A stretch of 64,000 nt of DNA from Salivita marina (GCA_038144425.1 JAYQNS010000003.1:186001-250000); one strand, 5' to 3'. Counted from the first letter of the stretch, positions 8,056-17,178 are shown. The notes: generated by a model not told the origin, from the letters alone. Numbers and translations: made by a program.

Positions 8056-9312
8056 TTAAGCAGCCCGCGCTTTGGGATGAAGCATCACCTGCATGGAGGC
8101 GTAGCCTTTCACGAAGTTCGACCGGACCCGCTCCGGCTCCGCCAGGACCTCGATGTGCTCGAAACGCTTTAGAAGCTCTTCCCACAGCACCCGCAGCTGC
8201 ATTTCTCCGAGCCGATTGCCCATGCAGCGGTGGACTCCGTAGCCGAAGGACACGTGGCCCCGAGCATTGGAACGATCGATCATAAGCCGGTCCGGGTCCT
8301 CAAAGGCTCGTTCATCCCGGTTCCCGGAGACATACCACATCACGACCTTGTCCCCAGCCTTCATGGTCTGGCCTTGGAAGGTGAGATCTTCCTTAACCGT
8401 TCGGCGCATGTGGGCAAGAGGCGTTTGCCAGCGGATTATTTCGGCCACCATGTTGGGAATAAGCTCCGGCTGAGCCTTCACCTTCTCAAAGGCCTCGGGG
8501 AACCGGTTTAGGGCGTAAACACCGCCGCTGATGGAGTTTCGCGTAGTGTCGTTGCCGCCGATAATCAAAAGATTAAGCTGACCCATGAAGGTCATGGGAT
8601 CCATGGCGGCGAAGGCCGGGGACTGCGCCATGAGCGAGATAAAATCATTGCCAGGGTTAGCCTCCCGCTCTTTCCAGAGCCGGTAGAAGTATTCCAGCAT
8701 GGCATTGAGCTCTCGCCGGCGCTTCTCCTCGCTGACCTTCTCCGATCCCGTAGCGGAACCCGAGGTGGCGACATCAGACCAGTAGGGCAAGAGGTGTCGA
8801 TCTTCGAAAGGAAAATCGAAGAGCGTGGCCAGCATCTGCGTGGTGAGCTCGATGGAAACGGCGGGGACCCAGTCAAAGGCTTCCCCCACGGGAAGTCCGT
8901 CGAGAATAGCCGCGACGCGCTGGCGAATCAGCGGTTCAAGATTAGCCAGCTGCCGCGGCGCCACCGCGGGCTGCACGGCCTTGCGCTCCTCGTCGTGCGC
9001 TTTACCGTCTGTGCCAATGAAACTGCGGGTGCGAAAATCCGGGGGCGGATCACCGAGAATAATCGTAGGTTCGGAGGAGAAGGCCTGGTGATTCATATCC
9101 ACGGCTTTGATGTCCTCAAAGCGCGTGATCGACCAATAGGGCCCAAAGGCGCTGTCGGCGCAATAGTGCACCGGCGCCTCATCGCGTAGCCGGGCGAAGT
9201 AGGGGCGCCAGGCGTCTTGCTCCAAGAGCCGGGGATCGGAGACATCTATCGCCTCAAGGGGAAGCGCGTAGGGGTCTGCCAGTTGATCGTGCTGTGCGAT
9301 GGCCTCGGCCAT
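8056..9312 (-). CDS. Cytochrome P450, CYP153-type alkane terminal hydroxylase
   Basis: A 418-residue soluble bacterial P450. The I-helix oxygen-activation motif is GGNDTTRNS, the ExxR motif is EIIRWQTPLAHMRRT, and the heme loop is FGYGVHRCMGNRL with the thiolate at Cys363. The block LLIIGGNDTTRNS, the phrase MWYVSGNRDERAF and the C-terminal RVRSNFVKGYASM are characteristic of CYP153, which hydroxylates medium-chain alkanes and cyclic or aromatic substrates at the terminal carbon using a ferredoxin and ferredoxin reductase. Neither partner lies in the window. GGGAGGGC sits 5-12 bases before the ATG. It is the first gene of the P450-PhyH-small protein operon. Confidence 0.87.
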   Translation of the reverse strand: MAEAIAQHDQLADPYALPLEAIDVSDPRLLEQDAWRPYFARLRDEAPVHYCADSAFGPYWSITRFEDIKAVDMNHQAFSSEPTIILGDPPPDFRTRSFIGTDGKAHDEERKAVQPAVAPRQLANLEPLIRQRVAAILDGLPVGEAFDWVPAVSIELTTQMLATLFDFPFEDRHLLPYWSDVATSGSATGSEKVSEEKRRRELNAMLEYFYRLWKEREANPGNDFISLMAQSPAFAAMDPMTFMGQLNLLIIGGNDTTRNSISGGVYALNRFPEAFEKVKAQPELIPNMVAEIIRWQTPLAHMRRTVKEDLTFQGQTMKAGDKVVMWYVSGNRDERAFEDPDRLMIDRSNARGHVSFGYGVHRCMGNRLGEMQLRVLWEELLKRFEHIEVLAEPERVRSNFVKGYASMQVMLHPKARAA

Positions 9313-9419
9313 GGGGTGCCCTCCCAGGGTGCGGGCGACTTCAAGGCCGCCACATTATTCGTGACCCCCGAGTGTAGGCATTCCCAGGCCTGGGAAAAAG
9401 CACCCCTTTCGCGCCTCCC

Positions 9420-10040
9420 TTAAGGGCCGGGGGAGGTCCCCCACAGCGCCAGGGCGAGAAGGAGAAGAATGGCGGCAATCCCGCTATCGAGCACGCGCCA
9501 GGCCCGGGAGGTTTTCAGAAAGGGTAGAAGCAGGCGGGCGCCGTAAGTCAGGCTGGTGAACCAGACCGCACTGGCGCTTACCGCTCCCGCTAAAAAGGCA
9601 AACTGCAGGGCGCCCTCGTAGCGACTACCAACGACACCGACAAGGCCCACCGTATCCAGGTAAACATGGGGGTTCAGGAAAGTGATCGCCAGGAAGGTCA
9701 GCGCTACGGATCGGGGGGAGGGGGCTCGCCTTGCGGCCTGGGCGCCCTCGAGCGCTTCCCCCTCCCAGGCCCGGCGAAGCGCCGCCCCGCCGTACAGCAC
9801 GAGCATGGCCACGCCCCCGAGGGTGAGCCAGCGCAGAGCGTCGGGGTAGGCCGTTACCACTGACCCTAAGCCGAGCACCCCCAGGGCCATGAGAAGCCCG
9901 TCTGAACCGACCGCGGCCAGTACGAGGGGACCACGGTAATGGAGGCCTAGGCCCATGCGCAGGAGAAAAAGGTTCTGCGCCCCAAGGGCAACAATAAGGG
10001 AAAGGGACAGGCCAAAGCCGGCGCTAAGGGCAGAAAGCAT
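9420..10040 (-). CDS. LysE/ArgO-family amino-acid exporter
   Basis: A 206-residue inner-membrane protein with six hydrophobic segments. Family landmarks are the N-terminal ALGAQNLFLLRMGL, the loop after helix 3 and TFLNPHVYLDT before helix 4. These fit the LysE/ArgO clade, which exports basic amino acids, rather than RhtB. It is divergent from the GST gene across an 83-base gap. Exact substrate (arginine, lysine or another) cannot be told. Confidence 0.8.
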   Translation of the reverse strand: MLSALSAGFGLSLSLIVALGAQNLFLLRMGLGLHYRGPLVLAAVGSDGLLMALGVLGLGSVVTAYPDALRWLTLGGVAMLVLYGGAALRRAWEGEALEGAQAARRAPSPRSVALTFLAITFLNPHVYLDTVGLVGVVGSRYEGALQFAFLAGAVSASAVWFTSLTYGARLLLPFLKTSRAWRVLDSGIAAILLLLALALWGTSPGP

Positions 10041-10123
10041 GACAGGAACTCGTACCGGCAGATGCTAGAAATCGCGAAGGCCATCCCCTAGGCTCTGGGT
10101 CATTCCAAAAGGGGGATACCGAC

Positions 10124-10729
10124 ATGAAAGTTTATCACGCCCGAAACACTCGGTCTTTGCGCATTCTGTGGCTCCTAGAGGAATTAGGATTGCCCTACGA
10201 CGTTGAGTTCTTTGATCTCGGCGCGCCGGAAATGCGAAGCGAGGCGTACCGCAAAGTGCATCCCATGGGCCGCGTTCCGGCCCTGGTGGACGGGGACGTG
10301 ATCCTCCATGAATCCGGGGCCATCGTTGAATATGTGCTGGCCCGTCACGGAGCCGGACGCCTTGTACCCGCGGTAGACGATCAGGCCTTTCCCGCCTACC
10401 TACAGTGGCTCCATTACGCCGAGGGCATGATGATGCCCCAGGTCAATCTCATTATGGTGGAAACGCGATTCCTGCCCCCCGAGAAGCAAAACCCGACCAA
10501 TCTCGCCCGGGCACAGAAGCTACTGGCGAAGAGCCTGGAGGCGGTAGAAGGGGGCTTGGAAGGCAAGGCTTACCTGGCAGGGGACTTCTCCGGCGCCGAC
10601 ATCATGACCGGCCACGCCTGCCATGCGGCGGCAGGCCTGGGCATTCCCATGGACGCGCTGCCGAATACGGCGGCCTACGTTGAGCGGGTTCGGGCCCGCC
10701 CGGCCTTTGCCGCTGCCCTGGAGCGCTAA
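10124..10729 (+). CDS. Glutathione S-transferase family protein
   Basis: A 201-residue GST with a thioredoxin-like N-terminal domain (KVYHARNTRSLRILWLLEEL, with Ser/Arg in the active-site loop; PMGRVPAL with the cis-Pro; HESGAIVEYV) and an all-helical C-terminal domain (YLAGDFSGADIMTGHA). It conjugates glutathione to electrophiles or reduces peroxides; class unclear. The SD GGGG is weak. The HMG-CoA lyase gene begins 9 bases after the stop, so the two are probably co-transcribed. Glutathione reductase is encoded at 35.1 kb. Confidence 0.85.
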   Translation: MKVYHARNTRSLRILWLLEELGLPYDVEFFDLGAPEMRSEAYRKVHPMGRVPALVDGDVILHESGAIVEYVLARHGAGRLVPAVDDQAFPAYLQWLHYAEGMMMPQVNLIMVETRFLPPEKQNPTNLARAQKLLAKSLEAVEGGLEGKAYLAGDFSGADIMTGHACHAAAGLGIPMDALPNTAAYVERVRARPAFAAALER

Positions 10730-10738
10730 GCCCTGACC

Positions 10739-11656
10739 ATGACCGCGCTCATGGAGGTGAGCCCCCGGGATGGGCTACAGAACGAGGCTAAGCCCGTCTC
10801 GACCGCGCAGAAGCTGGCCCTCATCGAGAGCGCCCTGGCGGCCGGGGTGAAGCGAATCGAGGTCACGAGCTTCGTCCATCCGAAAAAGGTCCCCCAGTTG
10901 GCGGATGCCGAGGCCCTGTGCGCAGCCCTTACGCCCCGCCCGGGAGTTTCCTTAACGGGGCTGGTCATGAACCTCCGCGGCGTGGAGCGGGCCATTGCCA
11001 CCGAGGTAATCGACGATATCGGCATGGTGATTCCAGCGAGCGATGCCTTTGCCCAGCGCAATCAGGGCATGACCGTAGACGCCGCCTGCGAAGAAGCCCT
11101 TCGAGTCTTTGAGCGGGCTGCGCAGGCGGGAAAAAGCTACCAGCTCACCATCGCCGTGGCCTTCGGCTGTCCCTTCTCGGGCGCGACGCCCCTCGAAAGC
11201 TGCGTCGCCCTCGCAGAGCGCTTCGAGGGCGCTGGGCTCCGGGAGTTTGCCCTCGCGGACACCATCGGCGTAGCGGCGCCTCGTGAGGTGCGCAGCGCCT
11301 TTGAGGCCGTTCGGACCGCGCTTGGAAGCGCCGTCCCGCTACGCGCCCATTTTCACAACACGCGGGGCCTGGGCATTGCCAATGCGCTGGCCGCCCGGGA
11401 GCTTGGGGTGGAGACCCTCGATGCAAGCATTGGAGGTATCGGAGGATGCCCCTTCGCCCCGGGGGCAACGGGAAATATAGCGACGGAAGAGCTGCTCTAC
11501 GCGCTTGAACGTATGGGCGAAGGGTTAGCTGTGTCCCTAACTGGGATCTTAAGCGCCGCAGCGCTTGTGGAGGAAGCGCTGGAGCGCCCCCTGCCGTCAC
11601 TCGTCTACCGCGCGGGGCTCGCCCCCGGGGGCGAGGACACGGGCAGGGCTAGCTGA
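10739..11656 (+). CDS. mvaB: Hydroxymethylglutaryl-CoA lyase
   Basis: A 305-residue DRE-TIM metallolyase. EVSPRDGLQNE carries the divalent-metal Asp and catalytic Arg, HFHNTRGLGIANAL gives the metal-binding His pair, and IGGIGGCPFAPGATGN is the HMG-CoA lyase loop with the catalytic Cys. It cleaves HMG-CoA to acetyl-CoA and acetoacetate, the last step of leucine and isovalerate breakdown. The start is ATG 10739, or ATG 10751 if the short N-terminus is untranslated. The 3' end overlaps the convergent response-regulator gene by 52 bases. Confidence 0.9.
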   Translation: MTALMEVSPRDGLQNEAKPVSTAQKLALIESALAAGVKRIEVTSFVHPKKVPQLADAEALCAALTPRPGVSLTGLVMNLRGVERAIATEVIDDIGMVIPASDAFAQRNQGMTVDAACEEALRVFERAAQAGKSYQLTIAVAFGCPFSGATPLESCVALAERFEGAGLREFALADTIGVAAPREVRSAFEAVRTALGSAVPLRAHFHNTRGLGIANALAARELGVETLDASIGGIGGCPFAPGATGNIATEELLYALERMGEGLAVSLTGILSAAALVEEALERPLPSLVYRAGLAPGGEDTGRAS

Positions 11657-12309
11657 TAGCCCAGGCCGCGAACGGCCACGATACTTCCGGTCCCCAGCTT
11701 CTGCCGCAGCTTTCCCACTGCCACATCGATGTGCCGCTGCCCAGCAGCGAGGGGCTGGGATCCGCTATCCCGGGCGAGCATCTCCCGGCCCAGCACCTCC
11801 TGAGGATGGCGAAGGAAGGTCAGGAGCAGGTGAAATTCCTGCTCCGTGAGAGGGATGATCTCGCCCTGGCGCTCCAAGGCGCGGCGCTCCACCCGTAAGC
11901 GTGCGTTCCCAATAAGCAGGTCCTGGAGGGCACCCACGGAGGTCCCAAGCCGCCGTAGAATCACGCGAATGCGTGCGAAAAGCTCTGCTTCATCGAAGGG
12001 TTTGGTGATGTAGTCCTCAGCCCCGAGCTCGAGGGTAAGCACCTTCTCCAAGCTTTTGGTTTCACCACTCAGCATGAGAAAGGGGATGCCCCGGCTCCCC
12101 AACCAGCGCCCAAAGTCATAGCTCTTCCCGCTGCCCAAGTGCAGGTCAAGGAGGACCAGATCGGGGAGATTCTGGGCGGCGCGCTGCGCGTCCTCGAGCG
12201 AGTCCGCTACCGTGACTTCATAGCCTTCCAGTTGTAGGAGGGCCGCAAGGGCGCCTCGAAGTGCGGGATCGTCATCCACGACCAAAAGCTGAAACCGACG
12301 ATCAGCCAC
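11605..12309 (-). CDS. OmpR/PhoB-family response regulator
   Basis: A 234-residue regulator: a receiver domain (acidic pocket at D12-D13, phosphoacceptor D55 in LVLLDLHLG, S81, K103 in ITKPF) followed by a winged-helix DNA-binding domain (PLTEQEFHLLLTFLR...RHIDVAVGKLRQKL...VRGLGYQL). The frame extends upstream to 12540 but that would overlap the divergent kinase gene. A GTG at 12309 preceded by GGGGGG gives a normal receiver start (RRFQLLVVDDDPALRG). The divergent histidine kinase at 12453 is the likely partner. Target genes are unknown. Confidence 0.85.
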   Translation of the reverse strand: MADRRFQLLVVDDDPALRGALAALLQLEGYEVTVADSLEDAQRAAQNLPDLVLLDLHLGSGKSYDFGRWLGSRGIPFLMLSGETKSLEKVLTLELGAEDYITKPFDEAELFARIRVILRRLGTSVGALQDLLIGNARLRVERRALERQGEIIPLTEQEFHLLLTFLRHPQEVLGREMLARDSGSQPLAAGQRHIDVAVGKLRQKLGTGSIVAVRGLGYQLALPVSSPPGASPAR

Positions 12310-12452
12310 GGGAACCCCCCCTGAAGAAAGGGTCAGTGTAAGCGGAGCTTGCAAGTTGTCTCCAGTGCTTACTCGCCCTTTTAAAGAACCCAAAGGTTTT
12401 TTATCCTTCTCCTCACGAAGGGCTCTAGGAGAGGGGCTCGAGGGAGAGCGCC
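12310..12452 (+). promoter_or_regulatory. Divergent control region between response regulator and kinase
   Basis: This 143-base gap must hold promoters for both genes. It contains an AT-rich patch (AAAGGTTTTTTATCC) and a pair of 6-base inverted arms GTAAGC and GCTTAC about 20 bases apart, which could bind the regulator. A C7 run lies just upstream of the regulator start. No clear sigma-70 pair is visible. Confidence 0.35.
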
Positions 12453-13946
12453 ATGGATGAAGGCCTTCAAGCACGCTTAGAGCAGGGCCTCGCTCAGGCC
12501 GCGGCAGACGGAACGATTGAGAGCCTTCTGGCGCTGCCAAAGGGCACTTCCTTTCTGTTCGTAGATGACAACGGGCAAATCACCGAAGTTTGGGGTGCCC
12601 GAGCCTCTTGGCAACGGGCCTGCGAAGGGCGGGCGCTCTCCTCACTCCTTGTTTCTAACGCCACCCGCGCCCCTCGGGCCCTCACGGAGCTCTTCGAAGC
12701 ACTCGCCGCAGGGCGCGCCGCTGACATCTTTCCTCTATTCTTCGATGGCGAAGACGGGGCTCCGGACATCGTTCGCATTATCGCCCGTCCCCAGCAGCGA
12801 AATGGCGTGGCCGGGCATCGGCTTTGCCTCCTTGATGAGTCCCATCTTTGGAAAGCCCTCGATACGGCGATGGCTACGGTGCAGAGCCAGTCCGCCCTAG
12901 CGGAAACGGTCCCGGCACCGCTCCTTGTCCTCGACCCCCAGGGGCGTATCGAGATTCTTAACGATGCGCTAGCGCGGCTTCTAGGTCTTCCCGAGGGCGG
13001 GCTTCTGCAGCGCCCCCTGAGCGCCCTTGAGCGCTGGGCCCGACTCCCGGAAGGCATGCTCTCGGAAGCCATCAACGACGCGCTCGACCCAGAGGGGGCA
13101 TCCGAAGGCCGGCCTCTGCGCCTACGCGATGAGCAGGGTAATCCTCACTGGCTGGTCCCTGCGGCGGCGCCCCTCCAGCAACCCGACGGGGCACGCACCA
13201 TGGTCCTGTTCACGGAGGTCACGCACTTCGAAATGAGCAAGCAGGCTCAGGTCGACACGGAGCGGGAAGCTGCCCTCAACCTGCTCAGCCAGAGCATCCT
13301 CCATGATCTAAATAACGTGATGACGGTGATTTCCGCTGCGAGCCGCCTTCTTGATCAGCCCAGCGCCTACCCCACGGCGAAGGACGATCTAGCCGCCGCC
13401 GTAGAGGGTGCGAAGCAGCTCATTGCCAGGCTTCGGGATCGGGAGCTGGGCCGCCCTCGGCGTGCCGAGCATCAGTCCCTCGCGGAAGCCATTCGCTTAG
13501 TCTGTGAGGGCTTTCGCGCGACGCTCCGCTCGGACGTAATGCTAGAGGTCGGCTCCCTCATTGAGGCAGGCATCTTCGCCCCGCCGGGGGACTTCCAGCG
13601 CGCGCTGCTTAACCTCCTTAAGAACGGCGCGGAAGCCATCGAAGGGCGAGGCGTCATCACCGTCAGCAGCAACTGGCTGAAGCCCGGGGAGCAAATCCAG
13701 ATCCTGGTGACGGATTCGGGGCGGGGCATGGTACCCAGCGAACGGGCCCGGGTTTTTGAACCCTACTTCAGCACGAAAACGGGGAACGAAGATCGAGGTC
13801 TGGGCCTGACTCAGGTGGCGCGCATGGCCGCTTCGGCCGGCGGTGAAGTGGAGGTGAAGTCCAGCGCCCCCGGAGAAACGGTGCTGGCCCTCACCCTGCC
13901 GGCCCAGCCATCGGTGTTCTACGACCGAGTCGACTCCGACGCCTAG
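12453..13946 (+). CDS. Soluble PAS-domain sensor histidine kinase
   Basis: A 497-residue kinase without membrane segments or signal peptide, so it senses a cytoplasmic cue. A divergent N-terminal sensor region (1-150) is followed by a PAS domain (about 151-255, LLVLDPQGRIEILNDALARLLG), a short linker, and a catalytic half with H284 in SILHDLNNVMTVI, N-box LLNLLKNGAEAI, DSGRGM and GLGLTQVARMA. The HDLNN H-box and NtrB/FixL-like ATPase are typical of kinases whose PAS domain binds a cofactor or small ligand, but no ligand residues can be named. Its partner is probably the divergent OmpR-type regulator. Confidence 0.85.
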   Translation: MDEGLQARLEQGLAQAAADGTIESLLALPKGTSFLFVDDNGQITEVWGARASWQRACEGRALSSLLVSNATRAPRALTELFEALAAGRAADIFPLFFDGEDGAPDIVRIIARPQQRNGVAGHRLCLLDESHLWKALDTAMATVQSQSALAETVPAPLLVLDPQGRIEILNDALARLLGLPEGGLLQRPLSALERWARLPEGMLSEAINDALDPEGASEGRPLRLRDEQGNPHWLVPAAAPLQQPDGARTMVLFTEVTHFEMSKQAQVDTEREAALNLLSQSILHDLNNVMTVISAASRLLDQPSAYPTAKDDLAAAVEGAKQLIARLRDRELGRPRRAEHQSLAEAIRLVCEGFRATLRSDVMLEVGSLIEAGIFAPPGDFQRALLNLLKNGAEAIEGRGVITVSSNWLKPGEQIQILVTDSGRGMVPSERARVFEPYFSTKTGNEDRGLGLTQVARMAASAGGEVEVKSSAPGETVLALTLPAQPSVFYDRVDSDA

Positions 13947-13948
13947 TG

Positions 13949-15568
13949 CTAATCCGGATGCGTAGGCGGACGGGGATCCATGCAAGCCACGGGAAGCAGG
14001 CACAGCACAAACACCGCAGCTATGACCCAAAACGCGTCCTGATAGGCCAGGATGTGCCCCTGCACCCAAACGGCTCGGCTCAGCATGGAGAGAGCCAGAG
14101 GTTCGTAGGGAAGCTCCAGCCAGTCCGTCAGCCCCCCCTGCGTAAGGGTCGGGAAGAGGGCCTTGAACCAGAGGTAGAGCTCGACGCCGTCCTGCTGTAC
14201 CGCCGGGGCCATGGCCGCCACGTGATGGCTCGTCCGCTGATCCAGAAAAATCGCTAGACTGTTAATGCCAAAGGCGCCGCCGAGTTGGCGCAGGAAGTTT
14301 ACGATGCCCGAGCCTTGCGCAAGCTGATGCATGGCCAGGGGACGCATCGCCGCCGCATTTAAGCAGGGGAAGATAAAGGACAGCCCAACGCGCCCCAGCA
14401 GGGCCCACAGGCCGATGATGAGAAGGGGCGTTTGCAGATCAATCTGCGCCGTAAGCGCAGCCGAGATCCCAAAGACCGCGGTGCCAAAGAAGATCAGGGT
14501 CCGGGCAGACATTTGGTCCGAAAGGCGACCCGCGAGGGGGAAAAAGATCGCCATCATGAGGCCTGCGGGCAACATGAGGAATCCCGAGTCCGTGGCCTTC
14601 AGGCCCACAATGGTTTGCATGAACAGAGGCAAAAGGTAGGTCGATCCGTAGAGCCCAGCTCCGATGATAAAGGTCACCACCGACGCCGCTAGAAAGCGCC
14701 CGTTAGCGAACAGCTGCAGATCAATCATGGGATCCGGGCGGTGTAGCTCCCAGGCGATAAAGGCCGCTACGGACAGCGCCGTTACCGCAAAGAGGAGCGC
14801 GCTCAGCTGATCCTGAAAGTCATCCGCTGGCCCTTCGGAAAGGGCCACCAGCAGCGCGAGCAGGGCAATCGTAAGCAATACGACCCCGACCCAATCAAAC
14901 CGAGGACTCGCTGCGTCGGGCTCCCGCTCTGGCATAAACACCATGGCCAAAGGGATAGACAGGACAGCGAAAGGGACGGCGACGAAAAAAACGTAGCGCC
15001 AGCTCAAATGATCAATGAGCAGCCCTCCCAGCACGGGGCCAAGGGCCGGGGCGAGGACGACGCCAATGGAGTAGACGCCCATGGCCGTTCCACGGCGATG
15101 AGGGGGGAAGACCTGAAAGATTATTAGCATGGATACGGGGGTCATGAGCCCAGACCCTGCGCCCTGAATCAGGCGGGCCAGAATGAGCGTATCGCCGCTT
15201 TCGGCAATCCCGCCAAGCACGCTTCCCAGAAGAAAAATCACCATGGAGGCGAGATAGGCCGTGCGAATGCCGAAGCGCTCCACGCACCAGGCGGCAAGAA
15301 GCATGGTGACCGTGGTAGCCGCCAGAAAGCCCGTAGCAAGCCACTGAGCATCATCCGGGGTCATACCCAAAGCGCCCATGACGTCGGGAATGGCGACGTT
15401 AATGATGGTGCCCGTGAGGAGCGTCGCAAAGGATCCGAGCATGGAGGCGAAGGTCACCCACCAACGATAGGCACTCCCGTAGCGGGAGAAGAGTTCCCGA
15501 ATCCGCTGCCGCGCATCAATGTCCTCGGGAACGGAGTGAGGTCCGGGGAGGGTCGCCTCACTCGGCAA
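13949..15568 (-). CDS. emrB: DHA2-family multidrug efflux transporter (EmrB-like)
   Basis: A 539-residue MFS protein with about 14 hydrophobic segments, the count expected of DHA2 exporters. Motifs: LLTGTIINVAIPDVMGALG (helix 1), QWLATGFLAATTVTMLLA, and the antiporter motif C-like GVVLAPALGPVLGGLLID in helix 5. It would work with the EmrA-like adaptor, whose gene overlaps it by 11 bases, and an outer-membrane TolC to expel drugs or fatty acids. It is the last gene of the marR-emrA-emrB operon and ends 3 bases from the convergent kinase gene. Confidence 0.87.
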   Translation of the reverse strand: MPSEATLPGPHSVPEDIDARQRIRELFSRYGSAYRWWVTFASMLGSFATLLTGTIINVAIPDVMGALGMTPDDAQWLATGFLAATTVTMLLAAWCVERFGIRTAYLASMVIFLLGSVLGGIAESGDTLILARLIQGAGSGLMTPVSMLIIFQVFPPHRRGTAMGVYSIGVVLAPALGPVLGGLLIDHLSWRYVFFVAVPFAVLSIPLAMVFMPEREPDAASPRFDWVGVVLLTIALLALLVALSEGPADDFQDQLSALLFAVTALSVAAFIAWELHRPDPMIDLQLFANGRFLAASVVTFIIGAGLYGSTYLLPLFMQTIVGLKATDSGFLMLPAGLMMAIFFPLAGRLSDQMSARTLIFFGTAVFGISAALTAQIDLQTPLLIIGLWALLGRVGLSFIFPCLNAAAMRPLAMHQLAQGSGIVNFLRQLGGAFGINSLAIFLDQRTSHHVAAMAPAVQQDGVELYLWFKALFPTLTQGGLTDWLELPYEPLALSMLSRAVWVQGHILAYQDAFWVIAAVFVLCLLPVACMDPRPPTHPD

Positions 15569-16661
15569 TTTTGAGCTCCACCATCATCCCCGGCTTCAGC
15601 GCCAAGGCCGTCTCCGGAAGCTCAAAACGCACCTCAATGCGCTGGGTTATTTTGGTGAAGTTGCCGCTGGGATTGGGATTGGGCAGCAGGGCGAACTGAC
15701 TCGTCGCAGCCGAGCCTATGCGGCTGAGCGTGGCTTCCAGGGGCGCATTCGGGAAGGCGTCGACAATCACCTCCGCCTTCTTACCGAGGGCCAGCTTGGC
15801 GACATCAGTTTCCTTAACGTTCGCCGAAATCCAAAGCGTCCTTGGATCATGGAACATGGCGAGCCGTTGCCCCGGCGCCACGTATTCCCCGGGGTCCACA
15901 AAGATCTCGTCCACGATCCCCGAGGAGGGCGCTCGAAGCTGATGATCCCGAAGACGCACCGCGGCCTGAGCCGCTTCCAAACGCGCTTCCGCGAGGCGAC
16001 CCTCCAAAGCCTCGAGCTCCGCTTGTAATATGGCCACCCGATCCCGACCCGCGCTTTCCTCCTCCAGCGCATTGCGCTCGGCACCCACCGCCGCTTCCGC
16101 TGCGGCGTGCTGGTCCCGGGCTTGGAGGAAGCGGCTTTTCAGCTGCTCATAAGCCTGGGGGGAAAGGGAGCCCGTAGCGAGCAACTGCTCTCCCCGACGG
16201 AAAGCGGCCGCCGCCTGCTCACGGTCGTGAGCATAGGCCTGGGCCTTGGCCTCTGCCGCCCTGAGCTCTGCAGCCTGCCCGGCTTGGCGCGATGCCGTCT
16301 GCCGCTCCGCCATGGTGCGTTGGCGCGCAAGAGAGTCGTGCTCCGCCTCGAGGGCCTCTACCTTCCGCAGAAGGCCGGCGTGGATGAGCGCCGCCATCTC
16401 ATCGTCGAGCTGTACGAGGGCCGCGCCTCCTGGCACCTCAGCGCCTTCCTCCACAGGCACCTCCCGAACCCAGCCGGGAACCCGTGCGGAAAGGGCCACC
16501 ATGGTGGCGCTGATGCGCGCATCGGTCACATAAATATGGGTCAGGCGATCGGCGAGCCAAGCGCCGAGGGCCAAGGTAGACGCGGCTGCCAGGGCAACGG
16601 CGAGACGATTCCTCTGCGCCGGAGACCTCCCCCTCTCCGCCGCCGATGATGCTTCAGGCAT
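15558..16661 (-). CDS. emrA: EmrA/HlyD-family membrane-fusion protein
   Basis: A 367-residue periplasmic adaptor: one N-terminal membrane segment (LAVALAAASTLALGAWLA), a biotinyl-lipoyl-like half motif (VPGWVREVPVEEGAEVPGG), a long coiled-coil hairpin of about 130 residues rich in Ala, Glu and Arg, the second half-motif (LRAPSSGIVDEIFVDPGEYV) and a beta-barrel domain (LWISANVKETDVAKLALG). It links the EmrB-type pump to an outer-membrane channel. ATG start at 16661; the stop overlaps the emrB start. Confidence 0.87.
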   Translation of the reverse strand: MPEASSAAERGRSPAQRNRLAVALAAASTLALGAWLADRLTHIYVTDARISATMVALSARVPGWVREVPVEEGAEVPGGAALVQLDDEMAALIHAGLLRKVEALEAEHDSLARQRTMAERQTASRQAGQAAELRAAEAKAQAYAHDREQAAAAFRRGEQLLATGSLSPQAYEQLKSRFLQARDQHAAAEAAVGAERNALEEESAGRDRVAILQAELEALEGRLAEARLEAAQAAVRLRDHQLRAPSSGIVDEIFVDPGEYVAPGQRLAMFHDPRTLWISANVKETDVAKLALGKKAEVIVDAFPNAPLEATLSRIGSAATSQFALLPNPNPSGNFTKITQRIEVRFELPETALALKPGMMVELKIAE

Positions 16662-16695
16662 AGCTCGGGCTCCCCTCCCGATGTCCTGCGGTGCT

Positions 16696-17178
16696 TTAAA
16701 TCAGGGCTTTAGCCGGAATTCTGACACATTCCGCGTTCTCCGAAATGCGGCGAAAAACCCGGATAGCGGCCTCGACGTCAGCAGGATCGCAGCCCGCAAG
16801 GAGCTGGGCACTGGTTTCCTCCCCGGCGCGGCGAAATTCCGCCGCAAAGGCCGCTCCCGTTTCCGTGAAATGCACCGTTTTCGAACGACGGTCCGCTTCC
16901 CGAATGCGCCGTTCCACATAGCCCTGCTGCTCGAGCACGTCGAGCACCCGAACCACCGTCGGAGCGTCGGCGCCCATAAGGGTAGCCAGCTCCTTTTGTG
17001 TGGCCCCTTCGGCGCCGGTAATGAGATAGCTCAGTACGGCGAGGTAGGGGGTAGGCCGGGCCTGGAGCCCGGCGAGGGATCGAAAAACGGTGCGCCAGAG
17101 GCGGCCGGCGCGGTTCAGATTGGTACCGAAGGTAAAGGTAGCGTTGGGTTTCTGATCGGGAAAGCGCGACTGAACCAT
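16696..17178 (-). CDS. MarR-family transcriptional regulator
   Basis: A 160-residue winged-helix protein with the MarR layout: the recognition region ATQKELATLMGADAPTVVRV, the wing VERRIREADRRSKTVHFTETG, and flanking dimerisation helices. The ATG is preceded by GGAGGAAAGG. It is first in an operon with emrA and emrB and likely represses them until a phenolic or hydrophobic ligand binds, as for EmrR/MarR. Inverted repeats just upstream (17208-17252) are candidate operators. Confidence 0.85.
   Translation of the reverse strand: MVQSRFPDQKPNATFTFGTNLNRAGRLWRTVFRSLAGLQARPTPYLAVLSYLITGAEGATQKELATLMGADAPTVVRVLDVLEQQGYVERRIREADRRSKTVHFTETGAAFAAEFRRAGEETSAQLLAGCDPADVEAAIRVFRRISENAECVRIPAKALI

Noticed and set aside
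8039..8185. N-terminal extension of the PhyH enzyme
   Set aside because: It lies inside the P450 coding region and is Arg/Gly/Ser-rich shadow sequence.
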